Origin: Lachnospiraceae bacterium UBA1818
GTDB taxonomy: Bacteria; Bacillota; Clostridia; Lachnospirales; Lachnospiraceae
Direction of reading: 5' to 3'
Assembly: GCA_904419285.1 (NCBI GenBank)
Contig: CAJFQZ010000013.1
Span: forward strand, 1-59,245
DNA: 59,245 bases
The notes under the pieces were generated by a model. That model was not told the DNA's origin. It saw only the letters and a program-made list of their open reading frames with translations, and did no database searches. Positions 27,677 through 37,010 of the stretch are shown here, piece by piece. The position numbers were made by a program, and so were the translations under genes. Position 1 is the first letter of the stretch, and each line of letters starts with the position of its first letter.

Positions 27677-28447
27677 ATGAGATTCAGACCTTGTATCGAT
27701 ATACATAACGGTAAGGTGAAACAGATCGTGGGCGGAAGCCTGCGGGATGAAGGCAACCGCGCTGCGGCGAACTTCTCGTCGGAGCTGGGAGCAGAGTACT
27801 ATGCAGATTTATATAGAAGGGACGGACTTAAGGGAGGACATGTGATCCTTCTGAACCCTGAAGGTTCAGAGTACTATGAAGCCACGCGCAGACAGGCGCT
27901 TGCCGCGCTCGCGGCCTGCCCGGGAGGACTTCAGGTCGGAGGCGGGATCAATGCAGAGAACGCGACGCAGTTCCTCGATGCGGGGGCGAGCCATGTGATC
28001 GTTACATCCTATGTCTTCCGAGGAGGCGTCTTCCGCAGAGAGAATCTGAAGGCACTGGTGGACGCGGCGGGGCGGGAGCATATTGTCCTGGACCTGAGCT
28101 GCCGGAAAAAGGAAGGAAGCTATTATGTTGTGACAGACCGGTGGCAGAAATTTACGGAAGTGAAGCTCTCGACGGAGATTCTTGACGAACTGTCAGAGTA
28201 CTGCGATGAGTTCCTGATCCACGGGGTGGATGTGGAAGGAAGATCAGCAGGCATGGAGACAGAGCTGGTCGAGATGCTCGCGGGCTGGGACGGGATCCCG
28301 GTGACATATGCGGGCGGCATCGGTTCGCTCGAGGATCTGGAAAAGTTCCGTGCTGTGAGCGGAGGAAGACTGGATTTTACGATCGGGAGCGCGCTGGACC
28401 TGTTCGGGGGAAAGATTCCCTATGAGACAGTGAAAGCTTACACCTGA
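27677..28447 (+). CDS. HisA-type phosphoribosylformimino-AICAR ribotide isomerase, eukaryote-like branch
   Basis: A 256-residue TIM-barrel of the HisA/HisF family. It starts MRFRPCIDIHNGKVKQIVGG and has GLKGGHVILLNP, QVGGGINAENATQFLDAGAS, DLSCRKKEGSYYVVTDRW, VDVEGRSAGM and VTYAGGIGSLEDL. These resemble the fungal/plant HIS6 and related bacterial HisA branch more than the usual bacterial HisA. The expected reaction is the Amadori isomerisation in histidine synthesis. No other his gene is nearby, which is unusual. The ATG at 27677 follows AAAGGAG; the in-frame upstream codons cross the hairpin at 27577. Confidence 0.85.
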   Translation: MRFRPCIDIHNGKVKQIVGGSLRDEGNRAAANFSSELGAEYYADLYRRDGLKGGHVILLNPEGSEYYEATRRQALAALAACPGGLQVGGGINAENATQFLDAGASHVIVTSYVFRGGVFRRENLKALVDAAGREHIVLDLSCRKKEGSYYVVTDRWQKFTEVKLSTEILDELSEYCDEFLIHGVDVEGRSAGMETELVEMLAGWDGIPVTYAGGIGSLEDLEKFRAVSGGRLDFTIGSALDLFGGKIPYETVKAYT

Positions 28448-28460
28448 CAGAGGTGAAATC

Positions 28461-28622
28461 TAACAGTTCAGCCCGCGCCATTCGCAAAGCCGCACATACG
28501 TGCTTCTGCGGCTGCGCCGCTCCTTTGCTCATATACGGGCGCTCTGCTCATAGGGTAAGGGACAGGCTGATCCTTATGCCAGCATAAATCAGCCTGTCCC
28601 TTACCCTATGGCTGAATTGAAA
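28461..28622. repeat. MITE-like palindromic repeat, copy B
   Basis: This is the second copy of the element at 1902-2063, in the same orientation relative to the window. The left terminal repeat TAACAGTTCAGCC is identical; the right one is decayed (GGCTGAATTG). The 22-bp stem at 28550-28571 with 28588-28609 is perfect. It differs from copy A at five positions, all matched by complementary changes in the other arm. It lies directly after the hisA-like gene and upstream of the secA promoter. Confidence 0.85.
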
Positions 28623-28643
28623 TGTAAACAAGTTATGAACTTG

Positions 28644-28672
28644 TTGAATTCGCGGGAGGTTAGTGTTAGAAT
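28644..28672 (+). promoter_or_regulatory. promoter of the secA operon
   Basis: TTGAAT (28644-28649) and TAGAAT (28667-28672) are separated by 17 bp, about 67 bp before the secA ATG and just right of the palindromic repeat. Confidence 0.65.
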
Positions 28673-28738
28673 GGAACACAGAGTGGCGTCGTCTATCAAC
28701 TGTCGCCAAATTTAGTTTTAAGGAGTTAGTTACGGAAT

Positions 28739-31318
28739 ATGGGCATAATAGAGAAGATTTTCGGAACCCACAGCGAGAACGAGCTGAAGCGGATCTATCC
28801 GATCGTGGACCGGATCGAGGCGCTGGGCCCCGAGATGGAGGCATTGAGCGATGAAGAACTGCGCGGCAAGACAAGAGAGTTCAAGAAACGTCTGGAGGAC
28901 GGCGAGACGCTGGACGATATCCTCCCGGAGGCATATGCAGTCGTGCGTGAAGGCGCATCGAGAGCGATCGGCATGAGACACTACAGAGTTCAGCTGATCG
29001 GTGGTATCATCCTGCACCAGGGACGTATCGCTGAGATGAAGACCGGTGAAGGAAAGACGCTTGTGTCAACGCTGCCGGCATATCTGAACGCGCTGGAAGG
29101 AAAGGGCGTCCACATCGTCACGGTCAATGACTATCTGGCAAAGCGTGACGCCGAGTGGATGGGAAAGGTACATGAATTCCTCGGGCTTACCGTTGGAGTA
29201 GTGCTGAACAGCATGAACAACGATGAGCGCCGCGCCGCATATAACTGCGATATCACATATGTGACGAACAATGAACTCGGATTTGATTATCTGAGGGACA
29301 ACATGGTCATCTACAAAGAACAGCTGGTACAGAGAGGGCTGCACTTCGCGATCATCGACGAGGTCGATTCCGTCCTGATCGATGAGGCAAGGACACCGCT
29401 GATCATTTCCGGACAGAGCGGAAAGTCAACCAAGCTCTATGAGGCGTGCGATATCCTCGCGCGTCAGCTTGAGCGGGGCGAGGCGAGCGGAGAGTTCTCA
29501 AAGATGAACGCCATCATGGGCGAGGATATTGAAGAGACCGGCGATTTTATCGTGAATGAGAAGGAAAAGACAGTGAACCTGACTGAGGACGGTGTGAAGA
29601 AGGTGGAAAAGTTCTTCCACATCGAGAATCTTGCAGACCCGGAGAATCTGGAGATCCAGCACAATATCATCCTGGCGCTGCGGGCGCACAATCTGATGTT
29701 CCGCGATCAGGATTATGTCGTGACGCCGGACGGCGAGGTTATGATCGTCGACGAGTTTACCGGACGTATCATGCCGGGACGCCGTTATTCGGACGGCCTT
29801 CATCAGGCGATCGAGGCGAAGGAGCACGTGAAGGTGAAGAGGGAGAGCAAGACCCTTGCGACGATCACGTTCCAGAACCTGTTCAACAAGTTTGACAAAA
29901 AGAGCGGTATGACAGGTACTGCGCTGACAGAGGAAAAAGAGTTCCGCGATATTTACGGAATGGATGTCGTTGAGATCCCGACCAATGTACCTGTACAGAG
30001 AGTGGATCTGGAGGATGCCGTATACAAGACAAAAGAAGAAAAATATAAGGCTGTCGTTCAGGCAGTCAAGGAAGCGCACGCTACCGGGCAGCCGGTGCTC
30101 GTCGGTACCATCACCATCGAGGTATCGGAGCTCCTGAGCAGGATGCTGAAGAAAGAAGGCATCCCGCATAATGTCCTGAATGCCAAATACCATGAGCTTG
30201 AGGCGGAGATCGTCGCGGACGCAGGTATTCACGGCGCTGTGACGATCGCCACGAACATGGCAGGACGTGGTACGGACATTAAGCTGGATGATGCTGCAAG
30301 GGCTGCAGGCGGCCTGAAGATCATCGGTACAGAACGACATGAATCACGCCGTATCGACAACCAGCTCCGCGGCCGTTCCGGACGTCAGGGAGATCCGGGT
30401 GAATCCCGTTTCTATATTTCCCTTGAAGATGACCTGCTGAGACTGTTCGGTTCGGAAAAACTGATGGGTGTGTTCAATACGCTTGGCGTGGAGGACGGAG
30501 AGCAGATCGAGCACAGGATGCTCTCGAGTGCGATCGAAAAAGCGCAGAAGAAGATTGAAAACAATAACTTTGGTATCCGCAAGAACCTGCTTGAGTATGA
30601 TCAGGTCATGAACGAGCAGAGAGAGATCATCTACGGCGAGAGGCGCCGTGTGCTGGACGGCGAGAGCATGCGCGATACGATCTACAGCATGATCACGGAA
30701 TATGTGGAGAATATGACGGACCGGTTTGCTTCCCCGGATGCCGCATCGGAAGACTGGGATCTGCAGGGGCTGGAAGTGAACCTGCACAATGTGATCCCCC
30801 AGCTTGAGCTGCCGGCTCCGGAGGAATGCCAGGATATGAGGCAGAAGGAGCTCAAACACCTGCTCAAGGAAAGAGCGGTCAAGGCCTATGAGGCGAAGGA
30901 GGCAGAATTCCCGGAGGCAGAGCAGATCAGGGAAGTAGAGCGTGTCGTTCTCCTGAAAGTGATCGATGCGAGATGGATGGATCACATCGATGATATGGAG
31001 CAGCTCCGCCAGGGAATCGGACTCCAGGCATACGGCCAGAGAGATCCGCTGGTTGAGTATAAGATGATGGGATACGATATGTTTGGAGAGATGACGAATC
31101 AGATCGCAGAGTCAACCCTGCGCACCCTCTTCCATATCCGCGTGGAGCAGAAGGTGGAGAGAGAAGAAGTGGCCAAGGTGACAGGTACGAACAAGGACGA
31201 CAGCGCTGTCAGGGCTCCGAAGAAGCGGGAGGAGAAGAAAATCTATCCGAACGATCCGTGTCCGTGCGGAAGCGGCAAGAAGTACAAACAGTGCTGCGGG
31301 CGCAAAAAAGGCGCATAG
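28739..31318 (+). CDS. secA: preprotein translocase ATPase SecA
   Basis: SecA is the motor that drives secretory proteins through SecYEG. The 859 residues contain the N-terminal MGIIEKIFG, Walker [13 protein letters not shown]-like [18 protein letters not shown], the PPXD and helical-wing regions, motif VI-type [20 protein letters not shown], and the zinc-binding C-terminus [14 protein letters not shown]. All are intact. AAGGAG precedes the ATG. prfB follows immediately, as in many Firmicutes. This protein would export the three large glycosidases encoded in the window. Confidence 0.98.
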   Translation: MGIIEKIFGTHSENELKRIYPIVDRIEALGPEMEALSDEELRGKTREFKKRLEDGETLDDILPEAYAVVREGASRAIGMRHYRVQLIGGIILHQGRIAEMKTGEGKTLVSTLPAYLNALEGKGVHIVTVNDYLAKRDAEWMGKVHEFLGLTVGVVLNSMNNDERRAAYNCDITYVTNNELGFDYLRDNMVIYKEQLVQRGLHFAIIDEVDSVLIDEARTPLIISGQSGKSTKLYEACDILARQLERGEASGEFSKMNAIMGEDIEETGDFIVNEKEKTVNLTEDGVKKVEKFFHIENLADPENLEIQHNIILALRAHNLMFRDQDYVVTPDGEVMIVDEFTGRIMPGRRYSDGLHQAIEAKEHVKVKRESKTLATITFQNLFNKFDKKSGMTGTALTEEKEFRDIYGMDVVEIPTNVPVQRVDLEDAVYKTKEEKYKAVVQAVKEAHATGQPVLVGTITIEVSELLSRMLKKEGIPHNVLNAKYHELEAEIVADAGIHGAVTIATNMAGRGTDIKLDDAARAAGGLKIIGTERHESRRIDNQLRGRSGRQGDPGESRFYISLEDDLLRLFGSEKLMGVFNTLGVEDGEQIEHRMLSSAIEKAQKKIENNNFGIRKNLLEYDQVMNEQREIIYGERRRVLDGESMRDTIYSMITEYVENMTDRFASPDAASEDWDLQGLEVNLHNVIPQLELPAPEECQDMRQKELKHLLKERAVKAYEAKEAEFPEAEQIREVERVVLLKVIDARWMDHIDDMEQLRQGIGLQAYGQRDPLVEYKMMGYDMFGEMTNQIAESTLRTLFHIRVEQKVEREEVAKVTGTNKDDSAVRAPKKREEKKIYPNDPCPCGSGKKYKQCCGRKKGA

Positions 31319-31357
31319 GCGGCAGAAAAATAAAATGATTTGAAAGAGGTGATCAAG

Positions 31358-32480
31358 GTGGTTTTATTAGACGAGTTAAAATCCAGACTCAGTGCATATG
31401 AAGAACCGCTGAAAGATTTGAGGGATTCACTTTGACCTGGCTTCAAAGAAGTTAAGGATCGAAGAACTGCAGAAAAGGCTGGAGGAACCGGGATTCTGGG
31501 ATGACCCGGAGACCTCCCAGCAGGTGATGAAGGAACTGAAGGGGCTTCAGGATTCTGTCGAGCAGATCGAGAAGCTGTACTCGGATTACGAGGATCTTTC
31601 GCTCCTGATCGAGATGAGCGAGGAAGATGCGGATGAAGAGACAGTGTCCGGAATCGAGGAAGAACTGAAACAGTTTGAGGATACGTTTGAGGAACTCAGG
31701 ATCGGAACCCTTCTGACAGGCCCTTACGACCGGGACAATGCGATCGTTACGCTCCATGCAGGGGCAGGCGGGACAGAGTCCTGCGACTGGACGAACATGC
31801 TGTACCGTATGTATACCAGATGGGCGGAAAAGAAAGGATACCATGTGGAGGTCCTGGATTATCTGGAGGGAGATGTGGCCGGCATCAAGGGAGTGACCTT
31901 TGAGGTGAGCGGAGAGAATGCCTACGGATATCTGCGCTCCGAGAAGGGCGTCCACCGCCTGGTGCGTATTTCTCCTTTTAACGCGGCTGGCAAGAGACAG
32001 ACGTCCTTTGCTTCCTGCGACGTCATCCCGGATATCGAGGAGGATATCGACATTGAGATCAATGACGATGACCTGAAGATCGACACATACCGTTCCAGCG
32101 GCGCCGGCGGACAGCACATCAACAAGACGTCATCGGCGGTCCGGATCACACATCTGCCGACCGGGATCGTTGTACAGTGCCAGAATGAGAGATCACAGCA
32201 CATGAACAAGGACAAGGCGATGCAGATGCTCAGATCCAAGCTGTATCTTATGAAGCAGCAGGAACAGGCGGAGAAGATGTCGGACATCAGGGGCGAGGTC
32301 AAGGATATTAATTTCGGAAATCAGATCCGTTCCTATGTCATGCAGCCGTATACGCTGGTGAAGGACCACAGGACAAATGAAGAGATCAGTAATGTAGGCA
32401 GTGTTATGGATGGAAATATCGACCCGTTCATCAATGCATACCTCAGCATGACTTCAGAGGCACAGAAAGGGAGGAAGTAA
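31358..32480 (+). CDS. prfB: peptide chain release factor 2, with programmed +1 frameshift
   Basis: RF2 terminates translation at UGA and UAA. Translation starts at a GTG (31358, VVLLDELKSRLS) behind AAAGAGGTGAT, meets in-frame TGA at 31433-31435 after 25 codons, and continues in the +1 frame from GAC at 31434. The coding path is 31358-31432 joined to 31434-32480, giving 373 residues. The frame after the shift carries the peptide-release motif GGQ (SGAGGQHINKTSSAV) and the anticodon-like SPF tripeptide. The shift lets RF2 control its own level: when RF2 is scarce the ribosome pauses at UGA and slips. The stop overlaps the hom start by one base (TAATG). Confidence 0.97.
31421..31436 (+). promoter_or_regulatory. 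prfB programmed frameshift site
   Basis: The slip sequence CTT-TGA-C (31430-31436) is preceded by AGGG at 31421-31424, a Shine-Dalgarno-like element at the expected short distance. This is the standard RF2 autoregulation signal. Confidence 0.93.
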
Positions 32481-33697
32481 TGGTAAATATAGCAGTAATG
32501 GGATATGGCACAGTGGGGTCAGGTGTAGTGGAAGTCCTCAACCTGAACCACAGTGTGATCACACAGAGAGCAGGGGATGCGATCAATGTAAAATATGTAC
32601 TGGATCTGAGAGATTTCCCGGGAGATCCGATCCAGGAGAAGATCATCCATGATTTTGAGACGATCGTAAACGACCCGGAGATCCGGATCGTGGTAGAGGT
32701 CATGGGCGGCATCGAGCCGGCATACACTTTTGTAAAGCGCTGTCTTGAGGCGGGCAAGAGTGTGGCTACATCCAACAAAGCGCTTGTTGCAAAACACGGG
32801 GCGGAGCTTCTGTCCATCGCGAGAGAGAGGAACATCAATTTCCTCTTCGAGGCCAGCGTGGGCGGCGGGATCCCGATCATCCGTGCGCTGAACTCCTCTA
32901 TGACGGCGGATGTGATCGAGGAGATCACGGGAATCCTGAACGGAACGACAAATTATATGCTCACAAAGATGTTCTACGAGGGCGCGGACTATGACGAGGT
33001 CCTCAAAGAGGCGCAGGATAAAGGGTATGCGGAGCGCAATCCGGAGGCGGATGTGGAAGGCTATGACGCCTGCAGGAAGATCGCGATCCTTTCTTCGCTG
33101 ATCTCCGGCCAGCAGGTGGACTTCGAAGATATCTATACAGAAGGCATTACAAAAGTGTCGAGAAAAGATATGATGTACGCAAAGAAAATGGGAATGACCA
33201 TCAAACTTCTGGCGTCCAGCAAACGCCATGGAAATCATCTCCATGCGATCGTGTCTCCGGCACTTCTCGGAAAAGAGCATCCGCTGTACAATGTGGACGA
33301 CGTGTTCAACGCGGTCTTTGTCAGAGGCAATGTGCTCGGAGACGCCATGTTCTATGGAAGCGGAGCAGGAAAGCTCCCTACTGCCAGTGCAGTTGTGGCT
33401 GATGTCGTGGATGAGGTCAAACATCTCCACAGGAATATCATGACTATGTGGAAGAGCGAGAAGCTTGAGCTCCTTCCGATCGAAGATACAAGCAGACGGT
33501 TCTTCATCAGATTCCGCGGAACTCTGCAGGATCTTCAGGAAAAAGTGGAGAACTGTTTCGGTCCGGGAAAAGTCGTCAGTGTTCCGGAGCTGGAGGATGA
33601 ATTTGGCTATATGACGGAGCTGATGACAGAGGGAGAATACCTGAAGAAGGCAGAAGAATTCCCGGAGATCATCCATATGATCCGCGCGGAGGACTGA
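32480..33697 (+). CDS. hom: homoserine dehydrogenase
   Basis: This enzyme reduces aspartate semialdehyde to homoserine for threonine and methionine synthesis. The 405 residues begin with the Rossmann segment VNIAVMGYGTVGSGVVEVL, followed by VEVMGGIEPA and TSNKALVAKHGAEL, and the signature FEASVGGGIPIIRALN with GILNGTTNYML. The C-terminal ~80 residues resemble an ACT-type regulatory domain (RFFIRFRGTLQDLQEKVENCFG), suggesting feedback control by threonine. It overlaps prfB by one base and precedes an ApgM-type gene by 12 bp. Confidence 0.96.
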   Translation: MVNIAVMGYGTVGSGVVEVLNLNHSVITQRAGDAINVKYVLDLRDFPGDPIQEKIIHDFETIVNDPEIRIVVEVMGGIEPAYTFVKRCLEAGKSVATSNKALVAKHGAELLSIARERNINFLFEASVGGGIPIIRALNSSMTADVIEEITGILNGTTNYMLTKMFYEGADYDEVLKEAQDKGYAERNPEADVEGYDACRKIAILSSLISGQQVDFEDIYTEGITKVSRKDMMYAKKMGMTIKLLASSKRHGNHLHAIVSPALLGKEHPLYNVDDVFNAVFVRGNVLGDAMFYGSGAGKLPTASAVVADVVDEVKHLHRNIMTMWKSEKLELLPIEDTSRRFFIRFRGTLQDLQEKVENCFGPGKVVSVPELEDEFGYMTELMTEGEYLKKAEEFPEIIHMIRAED

Positions 33698-33709
33698 GAG
33701 GCAGAGAAG

Positions 33710-34915
33710 ATGAAATATATTGTGATTTTGTGTGACGGAATGGCGGATGAGCCGCTGGAGGAGCTGGGAGGAAGAACACCGCTTGAAGCTGCGCGGACAG
33801 AAAATATGGACCGCCTTGCCAAAAGCTCCGAAATCGGCATGGTGCAGACCGTGCCTGACGGAATGGCTCCGGGAAGCGACACGGCGAATCTCTCCGTGAT
33901 CGGATATGATCCGCGGAAGTATTATACAGGGCGTTCTCCTCTGGAGGCGCTTAGCATCGGCGCCCCGATGGAGCCCTCAGACGTATCCTTCCGCTGCAAT
34001 CTTGTTACATTGTCGGAAGAAGAGGAGAACTATGAAGACCGGCACATACTGGACCACAGCTCTGATGAGATCAGCACAGAGGAAGCGGCGGAACTGATCC
34101 GGGCTCTCAGCGAAGGGCTGAAGAGAGACGGGTATACCTTTTATGTCGGCACCAGCTACCGTCATCTTCTGATCCAGAAGAATGGGACTGTCGTGGAGCT
34201 GACTGCTCCCCATGATATCCTGACAAAGCGGATCGGAGAGTATCTTCCGGAGGATGAAGTGCTCCGTGAAATGATGATAAAGAGCTACGATATCCTGAAG
34301 GACCATCCGATCAATGTAAAGCGGAGGGCTGAGGGAAAGAATCCCGCCAACTCTGCATGGTTCTGGGGAGCAGGAACGCGTCCTATGCTTACATCCTTCG
34401 AAGAGAAGAACGGTGTGAAGGGAGCTATGATCTCGGCAGTCGACCTGCTCAAGGGGATCGCTGCAGGCGCCGGAATGCACAATATCATTGTGGAGGGCGC
34501 AAACGGCGGACTGAACACAAATTATTCGGGCAAAGCCGAGGCCGCGGTAAAGGCTCTGACAGAGGACGGGTTTGATTTTGTGTATGTCCATATCGAAGCA
34601 CCTGACGAGATGGGGCATCAGGGAAGTGTGGAGCGAAAGATCCAGGCGATCGAGAATATCGACGAAAAGATCATCGGACCTGTAAACCGCGCGCTGGACG
34701 CAGAGGGGACTGCTTACAGGATGCTGATCCTTCCGGATCATCCCACACCGATCCGCGTGCGCACCCATACATCGGATCCGGTCCCGTATCTTCTGTACGA
34801 CAGTACAAAGGCCATGGATGGCATGGATACTTACAGCGAAAAGACCGGCAGGGAAACAGGAATCTTTGAAAAAGAAGGATATCACCTGATCGATCATCTG
34901 CTTTCCGCAAAATAG
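33710..34915 (+). CDS. ApgM-family cofactor-independent phosphoglycerate mutase / candidate homoserine kinase
   Basis: A 401-residue alkaline-phosphatase-superfamily enzyme. It opens MKYIVILCDGMADEPLEELGGRTPLEAA and contains GMAPGSDTANLSVIGYDPRKYYTGRSPLEA with the catalytic serine, YVHIEAPDEMGHQG, and LPDHPTPIRVRTHTSDPVPY with metal ligands. These define the archaeal-type ApgM family. Copies next to hom are widely suspected of serving as homoserine kinase in bacteria lacking ThrB. The 12-bp gap to hom supports that reading here, but phosphoglycerate mutase activity is equally possible from sequence. Confidence 0.88.
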   Translation: MKYIVILCDGMADEPLEELGGRTPLEAARTENMDRLAKSSEIGMVQTVPDGMAPGSDTANLSVIGYDPRKYYTGRSPLEALSIGAPMEPSDVSFRCNLVTLSEEEENYEDRHILDHSSDEISTEEAAELIRALSEGLKRDGYTFYVGTSYRHLLIQKNGTVVELTAPHDILTKRIGEYLPEDEVLREMMIKSYDILKDHPINVKRRAEGKNPANSAWFWGAGTRPMLTSFEEKNGVKGAMISAVDLLKGIAAGAGMHNIIVEGANGGLNTNYSGKAEAAVKALTEDGFDFVYVHIEAPDEMGHQGSVERKIQAIENIDEKIIGPVNRALDAEGTAYRMLILPDHPTPIRVRTHTSDPVPYLLYDSTKAMDGMDTYSEKTGRETGIFEKEGYHLIDHLLSAK

Positions 34916-34980
34916 GATGATCGTCCTTCCGGATTCGGAAGATTCAGATATAGGCGGACACAGAGAAACCGCCGCACGTG

Positions 34981-35030
34981 AAAAAAACAAGCCACAGAAT
35001 ACTGCGCATGACGCAGCACTCTGTGGCTTG
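34981..35030 (-). terminator. terminator of the XRE regulator gene
   Basis: A 19-nt stem with a few mismatches (34988-35006 with 35012-35030) is followed on the minus strand by seven T residues (A-run at 34981-34987). It lies about 30 bp past the XRE stop, and may also act on rightward transcripts from apgM. Confidence 0.8.
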
Positions 35031-35061
35031 AAGTGATTCGGGGGCCCGGTTGTCATGAATA

Positions 35062-35445
35062 TCAGCTGTCCGGAAGATTAAGGACTTTCCGCGCCAGCCG
35101 GCGGTCATCTTCCGATGCGTTCCGGTAATGCAGGAGCAGCGACACTTCTTCCTTTGTCAGATAGATCGTGTCCCCGTTCTCGATCAGCATTCCGGTAAAA
35201 TACGGACCGGCACCTTCGCTGACCGTCTCGTCCTCAGAGCAGGGGAGCGCGATCAGCTGTTCCAGAGAGAGCCCGTAGATATCTGCCAGCCGGATGAGTA
35301 TATCGATATCAGGAATCCGTTTGCCTGTCTCGTAGTTGGAGTATGCCTGACGGGAAATGTTCAGCCGGCTGCTGATCTGCTGCTGTGTGTAGTTGTGCCT
35401 GTGCCTGAGGTTGCGCAGATTTTCTTTCAGTTGGACATTCGCCAC
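35062..35445 (-). CDS. XRE-family transcriptional regulator
   Basis: A 127-residue DNA-binding regulator. The N-terminal Cro/CI helix-turn-helix spans ~4-58 (LKENLRNLRHRHNYTQQQISSRLN ... RQAYSNYETGKRIPDIDILIRLADIYG). A C-terminal part of about 65 residues has no recognised fold. The best start is GTG at 35443-35445 (VANVQLKE) behind GGAGGTG; the frame stays open 37 codons upstream with no suitable site. Target genes are unknown; the divergent or nearby CYTH gene lies 147 bp upstream on the same strand. Confidence 0.85.
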   Translation of the reverse strand: MANVQLKENLRNLRHRHNYTQQQISSRLNISRQAYSNYETGKRIPDIDILIRLADIYGLSLEQLIALPCSEDETVSEGAGPYFTGMLIENGDTIYLTKEEVSLLLHYRNASEDDRRLARKVLNLPDS

Positions 35446-35592
35446 AGAAACACCTCCATTTACAAGAACTTGTTTTAATATTCCATCATTATAACAATTT
35501 TTCCTGTAAATAAAGGGATATGCAACGGATTGAAAATTATACTGAAAAAGCAACAAAACGTTGCTAATGCGGAACTCCGGCTTCCGCAGGCG

Positions 35593-36045
35593 TTATATGC
35601 GGCTCAGAGAGCTGTTGTGATACTCAGTGGAAAACGTGACATCCCTGCCCAGCCACCGGGGAGCCTGATAGGCCTCTGCAGATTCCCGGCTGGGAAATTC
35701 GATCTCCGCGAGAATGAGCGGAGCCAGGTCTCCGTGAAAGATGTCGAGCTCAAGGGAGAGTCCGTTCTCGAGAGGGATCACATATCTTGTCTTGGTGATC
35801 AGACGTCCGTCCGCTTTTTCTCTGAGGTGTTCATAGCTGTCTCTGGTCAGCGGAAGATTATATTCTTCCCGGGCCATGAGTCCTTTGGACTTGTAGGTGA
35901 GAAAATAGCTGTTCCCGTCCCTGCGCACGCGGACCACGGGATCAGTGCACAGGTAACCCTGCTCGATCTCACGGGAAGGATAGTCTTCCGGGCGGAAAGG
36001 GAGCTCCGCCAGTTCTTTTATAAGATATTTGCGCTCAATTTCCAT
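35593..36045 (-). CDS. CYTH domain protein
   Basis: A 150-residue protein of the CYTH (triphosphate tunnel metalloenzyme) superfamily. It begins with the diagnostic EIERKYLIK and has alternating charged beta strands: VRVRRDGNSYFLTYKSKG, ITKTRYVIPL, LELDIFHGDL, AEIEFPSRESA. Family members bind triphosphates and act as tripolyphosphatase, thiamine-triphosphatase or adenylate cyclase; short stand-alone bacterial forms are usually tripolyphosphatases. The start ATG has GGAGGCAGA upstream. No partner gene is evident. Confidence 0.88.
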   Translation of the reverse strand: MEIERKYLIKELAELPFRPEDYPSREIEQGYLCTDPVVRVRRDGNSYFLTYKSKGLMAREEYNLPLTRDSYEHLREKADGRLITKTRYVIPLENGLSLELDIFHGDLAPLILAEIEFPSRESAEAYQAPRWLGRDVTFSTEYHNSSLSRI

Positions 36046-36300
36046 AGTTATCTGCCTCCTTTGCTTACTCCATAATAATACGCGGAGAAAAGATTGTAAA
36101 CCATTGCAATTGACGAGTTATTTTGCTAAACTGTTATACAGTTGCTACTGTTCATGCCGTACTCAGAGGCAGAAAACTGCAGAGTTATGCCTGCATATAA
36201 GGGCGGACAGGTATGAACAGCTGCATACAGTTCGAAAGAAATCTCCGCCCTTTGACCGCGGAAGAGCGGGCAGGGGACAGAGCGGTAAGGAGGAAGATAT

Positions 36301-36849
36301 ATGAAGACCTGTGTTTTTTTGGCGGATGGTTTTGAAGAGATTGAAGGACTGACGGTTGTAGATATCCTGCGCAGAGCGGGAGTTGAAGTAAAGACAGTTT
36401 CGGTCATGGGGAGAAAGAGGATCCATGGCTCCCACGGCATTGAAGTGGAGGCGGACTGCCTGTTTGAAGAGGCTGAAGCCGAGAAAGCGGACCTTCTCGT
36501 GCTCCCGGGAGGCATGCCGGGAACGCTGAACCTGAAACAGCATGAGGGGCTGATCCGGCTTTTGAAGGAATTTGACAGAGAAGGCAGAAAGATCGCGGCG
36601 ATCTGTGCTGCACCGAGTATTCTCGGAGGCCTGGGGATGCTGGACGGCAGAGATGCATGTTCTTATCCTTCCTTTGAGGATCAGCTGGGCGGAGCGAATG
36701 TGCTGCAGGTCCCGGTCGTGACGGATGGACATATCACGACCGGCAGGGGAATGGGGGCTGCGATCCCGTTCGCGCTCAGGCTGACAGCGATCCTCTGCGG
36801 GGAGGAAAAGGCAGAGGAAGTCAGAAAATCCATTGTCTATGGAGATTAG
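36301..36849 (+). CDS. DJ-1/PfpI family protein (ThiJ-like)
   Basis: A 182-residue DJ-1 superfamily protein. It has the N-terminal FLADGFEEIEGLTVVDILRRAG with the conserved glutamate that contacts the reactive cysteine, and the nucleophile elbow AAICAAPSILG with Cys near residue 102. The closest pattern is bacterial YajL/ThiJ. These proteins are linked to oxidative-stress protection, and a glyoxalase/deglycase activity has been proposed. AAGGAGG precedes the ATG. The 255 bp upstream contain a possible promoter (TTGACG near 36110 with TGTTAT) and a GGGCGGA/TCCGCCC stem. Confidence 0.92.
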   Translation: MKTCVFLADGFEEIEGLTVVDILRRAGVEVKTVSVMGRKRIHGSHGIEVEADCLFEEAEAEKADLLVLPGGMPGTLNLKQHEGLIRLLKEFDREGRKIAAICAAPSILGGLGMLDGRDACSYPSFEDQLGGANVLQVPVVTDGHITTGRGMGAAIPFALRLTAILCGEEKAEEVRKSIVYGD

Positions 36850-36870
36850 GACGAAACGTGGAAAAAATAC

Positions 36871-36899
36871 TGGAAATATGAAGGCTTGTGTGCTATACT
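36871..36899 (+). promoter_or_regulatory. possible tig promoter
   Basis: TATACT (36894-36899) has TGGAAA 17 bp upstream (36871-36876). The leader to the tig ATG would be about 105 nt. Confidence 0.45.
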
Positions 36900-37010
36900 G
36901 TTTCAATGACTGCGAGTGTTTATTTGTTGAACAGCTGCAGTTCACTGAGGACTCCCGGTGATCTACGGAAGTTCAATATATAACAATCTGCGTAATCAAG
37001 GAGGAAGAAA

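Noticed and set aside
31433-31435. Nonsense mutation in prfB
   Set aside because: The TGA sits in the conserved CTT-TGA-C slip site after 25 codons, which is the normal programmed frameshift of RF2.
32519-33676. 385-codon antisense frame over hom
   Set aside because: Shadow frame; hom is unambiguous on the plus strand.
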